This document shows positions 44,714-52,494 of a DNA stretch of 64,000 bases, piece after piece. Position 1 is the first letter of the stretch; each line of letters opens with the position of its first letter. The notes beneath the pieces are model-generated. The model was not told the origin of the DNA. It saw only the letters and a list, made by a program, of their open reading frames with translations, and did not search any database. The position numbers and the translations under genes were made by a program. Where the stretch lies: NCBI GenBank assembly GCA_903919975.1, contig CAIXKE010000112.1, forward strand, positions 22,214 to 86,213, in the 5' to 3' direction. The stretch comes from Akkermansiaceae bacterium (GTDB lineage Bacteria > Verrucomicrobiota > Verrucomicrobiia > Verrucomicrobiales > Akkermansiaceae).

Positions 44714-45730
44714 ATGCCTCTCCCAACTCCGCATCATTTGCGCGTGAGCGACAAAGCCCCTTGGATTACTTATCGGCCGGAACTGCAAGTCTTGGACTGC
44801 ACGATCCGGGATGGTGGACTGATCAACAATTCGCGGTTTACCGACCAACAAGTGCGCGCGGTTTACCAGACGTGTCTCGACGCCGGCATCGACACCATGG
44901 AGATCGGCTACAAAAACGATCCCGCTTCATTCCCGAAGGACACCTACGGCCCGTGGCGGCACTGCGAGGAAGAAGACCTTCGCCGCGTGGTGGGCGATCA
45001 CACCTTTGCCGCGACCGGCCTGAAACTCGCCGCGATGGCGGACGCCGGTGGCAAGTGCGATTGGAAACACCAAATCATACCCGCCAAGGACAGCGTGCTC
45101 GATGTCATCCGCGTCGCATGCTACGTCCACCAGATATCCGAAGCCGCGGAAATGATCGAACACTGCACCGCCCTCGGCTACGAAACGACGCTCAACATCA
45201 TGGCCATCTCGGTCGTCGCCGACGCGGAAATCGATCAGGCCCTGGAAATCGGCGCACAATCGTCCGCCGGCACCGTCGTGGTGGTGGACAGCTACGGAAA
45301 CCTTTTCCGCGAGCAGATCGATCACCTCGTCAAAAAATACACCAAAGCCGTAGAAGGCACCGGTAAGGAAATCGGCATGCACGCCCACAACAATATGCAA
45401 CTCGCCTTCGCCAACACCGTGGAAGCCATCATCCTCGGCGCGAACCGCGTGGACGCCACTATGATGGGCCTGGGCCGCGGCGCTGGAAATTGCCCGATGG
45501 AAATTCTGCTAGGCTTCCTACGAAATCCGAAATTCAAACTCCGCCCGGTCATCGATTGCATCCAAAACACGATCATGCCGATGAAAAAGCAGTTTGATTG
45601 GGGCCCGTCCATTCCCTACAACATCACCGGCCAAATGAACCTCCACCCGCGCAGCGCCATGGCCTGGCGCGAGGGAGCCACACCGGACGACTATCTGGGA
45701 TTCTACGACCAGATCATGACCGAGGTCTAA
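44714..45730 (+). CDS. DRE-TIM (HMGL-like) aldolase-type enzyme
   Basis: The 338-residue protein opens with LDCTIRDGGLINN, where the D-x-R-E/D pattern of the DRE-TIM family appears as CTIRDGG. Metal-binding HAHNNMQLA and GLGRGAGNCPMEILL follow, and the chain ends MNLHPRSAMAWREGATPDDYLGF. The family includes 4-hydroxy-2-oxovalerate aldolase and lyases of amino acid metabolism. The substrate is not known. A decayed copy of the last 36 codons lies 1.1 kb downstream, after an IS fragment and a membrane protein gene. Confidence 0.85.
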   Translation: MPLPTPHHLRVSDKAPWITYRPELQVLDCTIRDGGLINNSRFTDQQVRAVYQTCLDAGIDTMEIGYKNDPASFPKDTYGPWRHCEEEDLRRVVGDHTFAATGLKLAAMADAGGKCDWKHQIIPAKDSVLDVIRVACYVHQISEAAEMIEHCTALGYETTLNIMAISVVADAEIDQALEIGAQSSAGTVVVVDSYGNLFREQIDHLVKKYTKAVEGTGKEIGMHAHNNMQLAFANTVEAIILGANRVDATMMGLGRGAGNCPMEILLGFLRNPKFKLRPVIDCIQNTIMPMKKQFDWGPSIPYNITGQMNLHPRSAMAWREGATPDDYLGFYDQIMTEV

Positions 45731-46125
45731 ACTCCGCGACGCCGTCCTCGCTCTCCGCAAGCCAGTGGCGGCAGGGCAGCAGGCATTTCAGCCAGCGGAA
45801 AAACAGCTCGATGGTCCAACGCTGTTTGTAGATCTCGCAAAGTTACCAAGCACCCGACCTCTTCCAGCGAGAGGTTAGTTAGGATTGCGATGTGGTCGCG
45901 GCCGGGGCGGGCACCAGCCGGACGAGCCGCCAGCCGTTGTCCTGCGGGTTGCGGTTCCCCAGTGCGACACGCTGGTGGTGAGTGATGCCTCTTTTCCGAT
46001 CCTTTTCCGAAACGGGAATCCTCTCGATTTCCTTGATCACCGACTGATCCTGAAGCCTAACCACGAAGGAGGCGCCGATCTCGTCCATACGCCGTAGCAG
46101 GCCGTAGTGGTGTGGAAGAAAAAAC
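45731..46125 (-). pseudogene. Decayed IS4-family transposase fragment
   Basis: On the minus strand, broken frames together resemble an IS4-type transposase C-terminal half. One frame reads RRMDEIGASFVVRL, a second DHIAILTNLSLEEV, and a third CEIYKQRWTIELFFRWLKC followed by LLPCRHWLAESEDGV, the YREK-region signature of IS4 elements. At least two frameshifts separate them, and neither the N-terminal half nor inverted ends are present. It is a relic lying directly after the aldolase gene. Confidence 0.8.
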
Positions 46126-46151
46126 CGTGATACCGGAATCCGATCACTCGG

Positions 46152-46739
46152 CTAATGCTTCACGGACTTCGCCGACGGAGCGCCCAGCATAACGCGATCC
46201 GTGTAGGCAATCCCCAGCGCGGAAAGGATGAACACACCGTGAATGATGGTCTGCCACATCACGCCATCGGCGGTGATAGGAGAACCGGTCACCACGGTTT
46301 GGTTGCTTGCAAGCGGCAAACCAAGGCTGCCCGCAGCGATGAAAGTCTTGAGCAAATGCACGGAGCTGATCCCGATGATCGCCATTGCCAGCTTCACCTT
46401 CAGGACGGAGGCGTTCACATGGCTTAGCCACTCGGGCTGATCCGGGTGGTTGTGCAGGCGCAAACGCGAGACGAAGGTCTCGTAACCGCCGACGATGACC
46501 ATCATCAGCAAGTTGGAAATCATCACCACGTCGATCAGGCCAAGCACGATCAACATCATCTGCTGCTCGGTGAGACTGGTGGCCTCGGAAATCAGGTGCC
46601 AAAGTTCCTTGATGAACAGCACAACATAAACTCCCTGTGCGACGATCAAGCCAAGGTAGAGCGGCAGTTGCAGCCAGCGCGAACTGAAAATTAAAGTGGC
46701 TAACGGACTAAGACGGGGAGGACTCGATTCTTCTGACAT
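46152..46739 (-). CDS. UPF0114 (YqhA-type) inner-membrane protein
   Basis: The 195-residue protein matches the UPF0114/YqhA family. It has three or four membrane segments, e.g. LPLYLGLIVAQGVYVVLFI, the conserved LIDVVMISNLLMMVIVGGYETFVSRL, and SVHLLKTFI after the second segment. The function is unknown. The gene sits between the IS relic and a decayed aldolase fragment, so its neighbourhood has been rearranged. Confidence 0.88.
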   Translation of the reverse strand: MSEESSPPRLSPLATLIFSSRWLQLPLYLGLIVAQGVYVVLFIKELWHLISEATSLTEQQMMLIVLGLIDVVMISNLLMMVIVGGYETFVSRLRLHNHPDQPEWLSHVNASVLKVKLAMAIIGISSVHLLKTFIAAGSLGLPLASNQTVVTGSPITADGVMWQTIIHGVFILSALGIAYTDRVMLGAPSAKSVKH

Positions 46740-46790
46740 GCTGCAGGAAGGATTCGTGAATTACACGCCCGATGGCAAGCGCAGAGACTA

Positions 46791-46901
46791 AAAATCACCA
46801 GCCAGATGAATCTCCACCCATACAGCACCATAATCAGGAACGAGGGAGCATCACCCGACGACGATCTGGAACTCCACGACCAAACCATGACCGAAGTCTA
46901 A
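46791..46901 (+). pseudogene. Decayed duplicate of the aldolase 3' end
   Basis: The 36 codons 46794-46901 align without gaps to the last 36 codons of the aldolase gene (45623-45730) and share the same stop codon. They read ITSQMNLHPYST, then EGASPDDDLELHDQTMTEV. By my count 23 of 108 bases differ. No start or upstream homology is visible, so this is the stub of a second, older copy. It lies immediately before the first 28-bp direct repeat. Confidence 0.8.
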
Positions 46902-46904
46902 AGC

Positions 46905-46932
46905 AGTCCAGGACTTCAGTCCGTTCTTCTCT
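46905..46932 (+). repeat. 28-bp direct repeat, left copy flanking the iron locus
   Basis: The 28 bases are identical to 50691-50718 in the same orientation. The core GGACT-TC-AGTCC is a small palindrome, and TTCTTCTCT follows. The copy ends eight bases before the stop codon of the FeoB membrane gene. Confidence 0.85.
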
Positions 46933-46939
46933 CCATCCC

Positions 46940-48352
46940 TCAATTCAGAGCCCGCCAAACCGCCGCAACGATGGCGCAGAGCACGAAACCCATCACCAGC
47001 GGCAAAAACGCTGAAACAGCAGTCCATTTCATACTGCGGGTTTCCCGATAGATCGTGTAGAGCGTGGTCGAGCAGGGATTGTGGCAAAGACTGAAAAGCA
47101 TCAGGCACACCGCCGTCAGCGTAGTCCAACCACCCGCTGTTAGAATCGTGCGCACAGTTTCTGTGTCGGGTTCAAACATCACGCCAGCACCCGCCCCGCC
47201 CGCCGCGCCGGTCACCAAAACGGTGAACATCAAAATCGTGGGCACCACGATCTCGTTGGCGGGTATGGCTACGATGTAGGCCAGCAAGATCACCCCGGTG
47301 AGGCCCATCGTCCATGCCAGCGGATCGGTGAGCTGGACGAACCATGCGGCGAAACTAGCATCGCCCACCGGAATGTTCGCGCAGAGCCAGATAACAGCAC
47401 CGGCGGGCAGCGCGAAAACCACAGCACGCCAAAGCACGATCAGCGTGCGGTCGATCAGCGAGGTGTAGAGGGTTTTCCAAAAATTCGGTGGACGATAAGG
47501 CGGAAGCTCCAAGCTGAATGACGTGGCCTCGCCGCGCAGCACCGTGCGCGCCAGCAACCATGAGGTGAGCAACGCGAAACCAAAACCCAGCAGCGCGACC
47601 ACCAACACCGAGAGCGCGGCGATCGATCCACCCCACCCCTTGGGCGCAAGGCTGCCGATGAACACAGACGCCATCAGGATCTGCGTCGGCCAGCGGCCAT
47701 TGCAGAGCGAGAAGTTATTGGTGATGATCGCGATCAGGCGCTCGCGTGGCGAATCGATAATGCGCGTCGCCACCACACCGGCGGCATTGCAACCGAGGCC
47801 CATCGCCATGGTCAACGCCTGCTTGCCGTGAGCTCCGGCTTTCTGGAAAATCCGGTCGAGATTGAAAGCCACACGTGGCAGAAACCCGAAGTCCTCTAAC
47901 AATGTAAAGCAAGGGAAGAAAATCGCCATCGGCGGCAGCATCACAGCGATCACCCAGGCGGTGGCCAGATACATGCCATCAACCAGTAGACCTTTCACCC
48001 AGGCCGGAGCACCGGCTGCCACAAACCATTCGGTGAGAAGCGCGTGCCCTTGATCCACCAGCAGCGTGGCCAGCATACTGGACGGCACGTTTGCGCCGAC
48101 AATCGTCAGCCAGAGAATAACTCCCAGCACCGCCACCATGATAGGAAACGCGGTCCATGGATTGGTTAGAATACGGTCGAGCCGTTGTTGCCACGCCAAG
48201 CGCCGGTTACCCGCGCTGCGGGTGACGCTGCGTCCAGCTATGCGCGCGGCCTCGCCGTGGATCGACTCGGCGATGCGGTCATGCAGGTTCTGCGGCAGCT
48301 GCCAACGCAGTTCCGCGGCTTGTTTGAGCACGTCTTCAGGAGATTTCATCAT
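46940..48352 (-). CDS. FeoB membrane domain as a separate protein
   Basis: The 470-residue protein has the FeoB permease and gate regions without the GTPase. Motifs include AMGLGCNAAGVVATRIIDS, RERLIAIITNNFSLCNGRWP, and IPANEIVVPTILM, which match the two Gate repeats and the FeoB core. The usual GCN-P and C-G-A-R-L residues are altered (GCNAAG and CNGRWP). The N-terminal 90 residues are a soluble helical linker. The start overlaps the stop of the GTPase gene by four bases, so the two are made together. Confidence 0.88.
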   Translation of the reverse strand: MMKSPEDVLKQAAELRWQLPQNLHDRIAESIHGEAARIAGRSVTRSAGNRRLAWQQRLDRILTNPWTAFPIMVAVLGVILWLTIVGANVPSSMLATLLVDQGHALLTEWFVAAGAPAWVKGLLVDGMYLATAWVIAVMLPPMAIFFPCFTLLEDFGFLPRVAFNLDRIFQKAGAHGKQALTMAMGLGCNAAGVVATRIIDSPRERLIAIITNNFSLCNGRWPTQILMASVFIGSLAPKGWGGSIAALSVLVVALLGFGFALLTSWLLARTVLRGEATSFSLELPPYRPPNFWKTLYTSLIDRTLIVLWRAVVFALPAGAVIWLCANIPVGDASFAAWFVQLTDPLAWTMGLTGVILLAYIVAIPANEIVVPTILMFTVLVTGAAGGAGAGVMFEPDTETVRTILTAGGWTTLTAVCLMLFSLCHNPCSTTLYTIYRETRSMKWTAVSAFLPLVMGFVLCAIVAAVWRALN

Positions 48353-49158
48353 GAGGTAAATTGAGCGCCCACAGGTTCGGCCAAGGCGCCGATATCGCCG
48401 GAGCGCACGGCTTGCATGATTTCGCGGTCGCCTTCTAACAATCGAAGCGCAACCCAGCGCGGCTGCGGCAGGCGTGGAAAGGTCTCATGCAGATCCGCCT
48501 CCACGCAGTCGAGCGCAAGGCGCAAGCCCGGAATCTCCAGCGGCAGACGGCGCGGCGAGGGAGCATCGCTGCGGGCCGCCATGAGAGAAATTTCCCGGAT
48601 CAACTCGGGAATGCCTTGGCCTGAGCGAGCAGCGCAGGGAACCACCGGGATGCCGAGATCGCGGGCCAGATTGCGTGTATCAATTTCGATGCCGTTGGCT
48701 CTGGCCTCATCCATCAAGTTGAGGCAAAGCACCGCGCGGCGGGTGATTTGCAGCACTTGCAAAACGAGGTTGAGATTGCGCTCCATGCAGGTGGCATCCA
48801 CCACGATCACCGTCACGTCGGGCTGACCAAAAAGCAGGAAAGTGCGCGCGACTTCTTCGTCGGGCGAAGCTGATAGAAGCGAGTAAGTGCCCGGCAGATC
48901 GACAAGTTTAAAACGCTTGTTTTCATAGGAAAATCCACCTTCCGCACGGCTGATGGTTTTTCCAGGCCAGTTGCCGGTGTGCATACGCAAGCCCGTCAAC
49001 GCGTTAAATACCGTGGTTTTCCCGGTGTTGGGATTTCCTGCGAGGGCGACCACATAATCGCTTTCCTCGATGCGCAGTCCGAGTTTGCGGAGCTGGCTGA
49101 AACGGGACGGGCAGGCCACGCAAGCCTCGCCGGGTTCGTGAAGATCGGGTGTGCTCAT
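48349..49158 (-). CDS. FeoB GTPase domain as a separate protein
   Basis: The 269-residue protein contains the FeoB G domain: G1 GNPNTGKTT (41-49), the Thr in GNWPGKT, G3 DLPGTYSL, G4 NLMDEA and G5 ARSGQG. The first 30 residues hold a CVAC pair that could bind a metal. The chain ends where FeoB would continue into the membrane part, which is the next gene. GTPase and permease would need to assemble non-covalently. The start overlaps the DtxR-FeoA stop (ATGA). Confidence 0.9.
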   Translation of the reverse strand: MSTPDLHEPGEACVACPSRFSQLRKLGLRIEESDYVVALAGNPNTGKTTVFNALTGLRMHTGNWPGKTISRAEGGFSYENKRFKLVDLPGTYSLLSASPDEEVARTFLLFGQPDVTVIVVDATCMERNLNLVLQVLQITRRAVLCLNLMDEARANGIEIDTRNLARDLGIPVVPCAARSGQGIPELIREISLMAARSDAPSPRRLPLEIPGLRLALDCVEADLHETFPRLPQPRWVALRLLEGDREIMQAVRSGDIGALAEPVGAQFTS

Positions 49159-50108
49159 GCGGGTGATTTCGCCACGGGTTGATGAATGAGAATGCGCTCC
49201 GCCTGGTGATCGCGCAGGGCGATGAGCGCACCGCGGATATCATAACTCCGCGGCGTGCCAAAGGGGCTGGCGAACTCACAACGGATCAGCGTGCCGGGCA
49301 CCACGCCAAGATCTAACAATCGACTGCGCTCGCGTCCCGTGCAGGATGGCGCTAGCGCGTAAACGACCGCCTCGCCACCAATCGACAAGTCTGACAGACG
49401 CCCCAGCCCTGCGGGCAATTCGTCGCCTTCGGCCGGCCCCGTCACATGGATCAAGGTCGCCACCGCTGCGGGAATGATGACGCGCCGTCCCTCGACCAGG
49501 CATTCAATCGAGCCATCCTCCAAATGCCGCGATTCGTCGAGACGTGTGCCGGGAGCAAATCCCAACGCCTCGGCCTGCCGGAAGAGTGACTCTGGTTCGT
49601 CCTCGATGTGCTCGATGCGCGCCGCGCAACCATCCGGCCATGAGGCCAGCGCAGCGAGCGAGCGCCGCGGCAGCAGACCCTCGCGGGTGGGAATCGGATC
49701 GCCGTGGGGATCGAAACGCGGATTGTTAAGGCGATCCGCCAACGCATCGACCTCCGCCGCTTCTAAATGATGCTCCGCCTTATGCGCCTCGCGGTGCCAA
49801 TCCACCGCCGGGGTGCTGGTTTCGCGGGCCAGCCAGGTTTCGTAAAGCCGATGAGTACGCACCACTTGCAGGGCATACAGGCGACCGTCTTCGGTGAGGT
49901 GATGGGCGTCCCCAGTCGCCGTTGCCAGGCCGCGTCCGCGGAGTTGGCCAAGAATTTCCGCCGCCTCCCCACGTGGGCGGCACAAGGCTCCGGCCAGACT
50001 ATCGACGGTCGCACCACGCCCGGATTCGTCGCAATCCAGCAGATGCTTCAGCGCGTCCTCAAGCCGCACCCGGAGGGTTCCGGGAGATGATTTCTCGAAA
50101 AGTCTCAT
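49155..50108 (-). CDS. DtxR-type metalloregulator fused to a FeoA domain
   Basis: The 317-residue protein starts with a winged-helix DtxR domain (1-77) and a metal-binding/dimerisation domain (78-145) with HRLYETWLARE, HKAEHHLE and FDPHGDPIPT. An SH3-like domain follows (about 158-222). A FeoA domain comes last (238-310, LSDLSIGGEAVVY and LLDLGVVPGTLIRCEF). It thus joins iron-responsive repression and the FeoB helper in one chain, and it appears to hold two SH3-like folds. The gene leads the feo operon and has a perfect palindrome 20 bases upstream. Confidence 0.9.
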   Translation of the reverse strand: MRLFEKSSPGTLRVRLEDALKHLLDCDESGRGATVDSLAGALCRPRGEAAEILGQLRGRGLATATGDAHHLTEDGRLYALQVVRTHRLYETWLARETSTPAVDWHREAHKAEHHLEAAEVDALADRLNNPRFDPHGDPIPTREGLLPRRSLAALASWPDGCAARIEHIEDEPESLFRQAEALGFAPGTRLDESRHLEDGSIECLVEGRRVIIPAAVATLIHVTGPAEGDELPAGLGRLSDLSIGGEAVVYALAPSCTGRERSRLLDLGVVPGTLIRCEFASPFGTPRSYDIRGALIALRDHQAERILIHQPVAKSPA

Positions 50109-50128
50109 AACTTCGCTGCGGGTAATTA

Positions 50129-50146
50129 AATTAGCCTAGGCTAATT
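50129..50146. promoter_or_regulatory. 18-bp perfect palindrome at the DtxR-FeoA promoter, likely operator
   Basis: AATTAGCCTAGGCTAATT is its own reverse complement and lies 21 bases upstream of the DtxR-FeoA start. It shares the TTAG/CTAA half-sites of DtxR/IdeR/MntR boxes. It is therefore a good candidate for binding by one of the two DtxR-family regulators encoded beside it (49155-50108 or 50201-50632). Confidence 0.7.
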
Positions 50147-50200
50147 CGCAAGGGAAAAGAATGGTGAATCCGTAAACACCAAGTCCGGGATGAAGATAGC

Positions 50201-50632
50201 TCAAACACTGCGCTTCCGCACCTTTTCAAGCAACGCGGGATCGGCCTCCAAGGCATCGGCCACGGCACGGATCACATTGAGAGTGGGACGGGAAACATGG
50301 TGTTCCATGCCCTCGACATCGCGGTAAATAGTTTCCTCGTCGATGCCGAAAAGCCGTAGGAAGCGCGTGAGCGTCTCATGCCGTTCAATGATGGCGCGGG
50401 CGATGCGATGTCCCTCCTCAGTGAGGATGGTGCCGCGGTATTTCTCGTGTTTGACGAGACCCTCGGCGTCCAGCCTTTGAAGCATATTGGTGACGCTCGC
50501 TTGCGAAATCCCGAGGTTTTTGGAAATATCCACGGCGCGCGCATAACCCTTGGCCTCGATCAGATGAAGAATCTGCTCAAGATAATCGTCCATCGCGGTC
50601 GAACCGCTGGTGCGTCGGGATGCTGCGGTCAT
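50201..50632 (-). CDS. DtxR/MntR-family metal-dependent regulator
   Basis: The ATG at 50632 gives 143 residues, the size of MntR rather than full DtxR. A wHTH (DDYLEQILHLIEAKGYARAVDISKNLGISQASVTNMLQRLD, split over 14-55) is followed by LTEEGHRIARAIIERHETLTRFLRLFGID and by VEGMEHHVSRPTL. The last carries the E-x-H metal ligands of MntR. It lacks the SH3/FeoA domain. It sits upstream of the palindrome and the feo operon on the same strand and could regulate manganese uptake genes elsewhere. Confidence 0.88.
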   Translation of the reverse strand: MTAASRRTSGSTAMDDYLEQILHLIEAKGYARAVDISKNLGISQASVTNMLQRLDAEGLVKHEKYRGTILTEEGHRIARAIIERHETLTRFLRLFGIDEETIYRDVEGMEHHVSRPTLNVIRAVADALEADPALLEKVRKRSV

Positions 50633-50690
50633 GTAAAAGCGAATTAAACGGGAAGATGGCAGAAGGGAAAGCACACTTTTACCGGAAAGT

Positions 50691-50718
50691 AGTCCAGGAC
50701 TTCAGTCCGTTCTTCTCT
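50691..50718 (+). repeat. 28-bp direct repeat, right copy flanking the iron locus
   Basis: Identical to 46905-46932 in the same orientation, with unrelated flanks. It lies between the MntR-like start and the tilS stop, so the pair encloses exactly the four metal genes and nothing else. The distance between copies is 3.8 kb. Confidence 0.85.
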
Positions 50719-50740
50719 TCCACAAACTCACACCCACCCT

Positions 50741-51694
50741 TCACCCCTCGATCCACAACCGTCCCTCGCGACGCCTCAATTGAGCGCCTCCAGGTAAATT
50801 AATCACAGCAGCACGCCCGACATCCAACAATCCGAGCGCGCGCTCAAGCAAGGCACGATCGACCGACGCCACACCATGCTCGATGAGAAACTTCCGCAAA
50901 GCGGCGCGTTGAAGATCGGGCGCAAGTTTCCGCAACGCCGGAAGGTGTAGTCGGCCTTGAGGGTCCAACAAATTCGCACGCTCCAAAGCCTCGGATTCCA
51001 AATCCTCACGCACTGCGGCATCGGCCGCACCCCGCGCAAAAGCCGGCACCGCATCCCGCCCTGAAATTTCCGCGAGCAGCGGGAAAACCTCATTTCGCAG
51101 ACGATTCCGTATCGCCACCGCTTCGGTGTTGCTAGCATCCTCGCGCCACCGCAAACCCCTCGATTCCAGCCATGCAATCAATTCCGCATGACGCAGCCCT
51201 AACAATGGCCGGAAAATCTGCAACTTCACCCCGTGAATCATCATCTCTTGTTCTTCGCGCATGCCCTTCATCCCATGCGAACCACGCAACAGATTCCACA
51301 ACACCGTCTCCGCCTGATCGTCGGCATGGTGAGCTAACAAAACCCGGTTGCAGCCGTGCTTTTCAGCGCATTGCGCGAAAAAATCATGGCGCGCATGACG
51401 GGCGGCAGTCTCCAGCGACTCCGACCGCGCCTTCATCCGCTCCCGCACATCGACCCGCCCGCACTCGCATGCCAGGCCGAGCTTTTCCGCTAGCCGCCGG
51501 ACAAACCGCGCATCTTCCGTGGACGCCCGGCCCCGCAGTTGGTGATCGAGATGACAAACGATCAGATCACGGAAACCCGCAGCAACCAACAAGTCCAACA
51601 ACGCCACCGAATCCGCCCCACCAGATACCCCGACAAGCCAGCGCTTCACCCGCGAAACACCAGCTAACCACGGGATTTCCGGTTTAGAGTTCAT
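50741..51694 (-). CDS. tilS: tRNA(Ile)-lysidine synthase
   Basis: The ATG at 51694 gives 317 residues; the much longer frame to 51931 lies across the VapC gene and is not real. The PP-loop SGGADS is at 24-29, then CHLDHQLRGRASTEDARFV and AHHADDQAETVLWNLLRGS. The protein makes lysidine at position 34 of tRNA-Ile(CAU). Its start codon overlaps the vapC stop by four bases, so its translation may depend on the toxin-antitoxin pair upstream. Confidence 0.92.
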   Translation of the reverse strand: MNSKPEIPWLAGVSRVKRWLVGVSGGADSVALLDLLVAAGFRDLIVCHLDHQLRGRASTEDARFVRRLAEKLGLACECGRVDVRERMKARSESLETAARHARHDFFAQCAEKHGCNRVLLAHHADDQAETVLWNLLRGSHGMKGMREEQEMMIHGVKLQIFRPLLGLRHAELIAWLESRGLRWREDASNTEAVAIRNRLRNEVFPLLAEISGRDAVPAFARGAADAAVREDLESEALERANLLDPQGRLHLPALRKLAPDLQRAALRKFLIEHGVASVDRALLERALGLLDVGRAAVINLPGGAQLRRREGRLWIEG

Positions 51695-52137
51695 GGCTTT
51701 TTCGATTTTACCACCAGCAGTTCCAGTCCCTTGAACTGGGAAAATGCCTTGTCGGTGGTGATCATTTGAAATCCGGAACACAAGGCAAACGCGGCCAGCC
51801 AGGCGTCCATCCAGAACTTGGGCGAATTCTTGTCGCAGAGGGCCAGGTCTTTCCAGGCTTCTTCCACGCCGGCGGGTTCGTTTGCGAAAGTGATCCGCTC
51901 GTCCGCCATGAAACTTTCCACCACCGCCCATGCCTCTCGGTTGGTGAGCGGAGGGATGCCGTAACCGGCCAGCACTTCCGCGGTTGTCAGAAGCCGGACC
52001 AATCCCTGTTGCGTCGCCCGGCAGAAAAAGATGCTGGCGAGAGCTTCCTGCCCATCCAGCCAGTTCCGTGCAACTGGGTGCTGCGAGTGCCCGGAAAGCG
52101 TCAGCGCCAGCCAGATATTAACGTCCGGCAACTTCAT
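51691..52137 (-). CDS. VapC-type PIN-domain toxin
   Basis: The 148-residue protein is a PIN-domain ribonuclease: PDVNIWLAL gives the first Asp (residue 5), FCRATQQGLVRLLTTAEVL follows, then KFWMDAWLAAFA and ITTDKAFSQF near the C-terminus with further acidic ligands. It would cleave RNA unless bound by the VapB partner. The gene overlaps the antitoxin gene by 20 bases and the tilS start by four. Confidence 0.87.
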   Translation of the reverse strand: MKLPDVNIWLALTLSGHSQHPVARNWLDGQEALASIFFCRATQQGLVRLLTTAEVLAGYGIPPLTNREAWAVVESFMADERITFANEPAGVEEAWKDLALCDKNSPKFWMDAWLAAFALCSGFQMITTDKAFSQFKGLELLVVKSKKP

Positions 52138-52387
52138 GGCTCCATTCCATTTCTTGTTTCAATAGCACTTCCGCCACTTGGTCCGCCGTCAATTCCTTAG
52201 CCGCCACATGGCACTCGATCAATGGCAGTTTCACCCGATGCCGGGGCGCTGCGCTTTGCTGGCCGCACTGCGACAGGCCGCGGCGGAAAACCTCCGTCGC
52301 CACATCCCGAAGTTTCCGGCCCTCATGTGCTGCTCGCAGTTTCATTTCACGGATGAGATCGGCAGGCAAATCCAAGGTCGTTTTCAT
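52118..52387 (-). CDS. VapB-type antitoxin
   Basis: The ATG at 52387 gives 89 residues starting MKTTLDLPADLIREMKLRAAHEGRK-like (split here), a ribbon-helix-helix DNA-binding domain of the kind found in VapB. The C-terminal part LTADQVAEVLLKQEMEW probably wraps the toxin. An upstream Met at 52411 is less likely. The pair probably represses its own promoter, located in 52388-52494. Confidence 0.82.
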   Translation of the reverse strand: MKTTLDLPADLIREMKLRAAHEGRKLRDVATEVFRRGLSQCGQQSAAPRHRVKLPLIECHVAAKELTADQVAEVLLKQEMEWSHEVAGR

Positions 52388-52494
52388 AGAGCAAACTTTC
52401 CAGCTTTCCAACTTTCTGTCAAGTTTGCACCCGACAGTTACACGCGTTTAGGCTTGGCCAGCTGCGGATTCTACCTTATCTCGCTCGCTTTCCC

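Noticed and set aside
48349..48352. The FeoB split as a sequencing frameshift
   Set aside because: The two genes have proper start and stop codons with a 4-base ATGA overlap, like the next overlap in the same operon; I keep it as a real split but cannot exclude an error.
50741..51931. tilS starting at 51931
   Set aside because: The extra 79 residues lie inside vapC in another frame and have no TilS character; the ATG at 51694 is the normal start.
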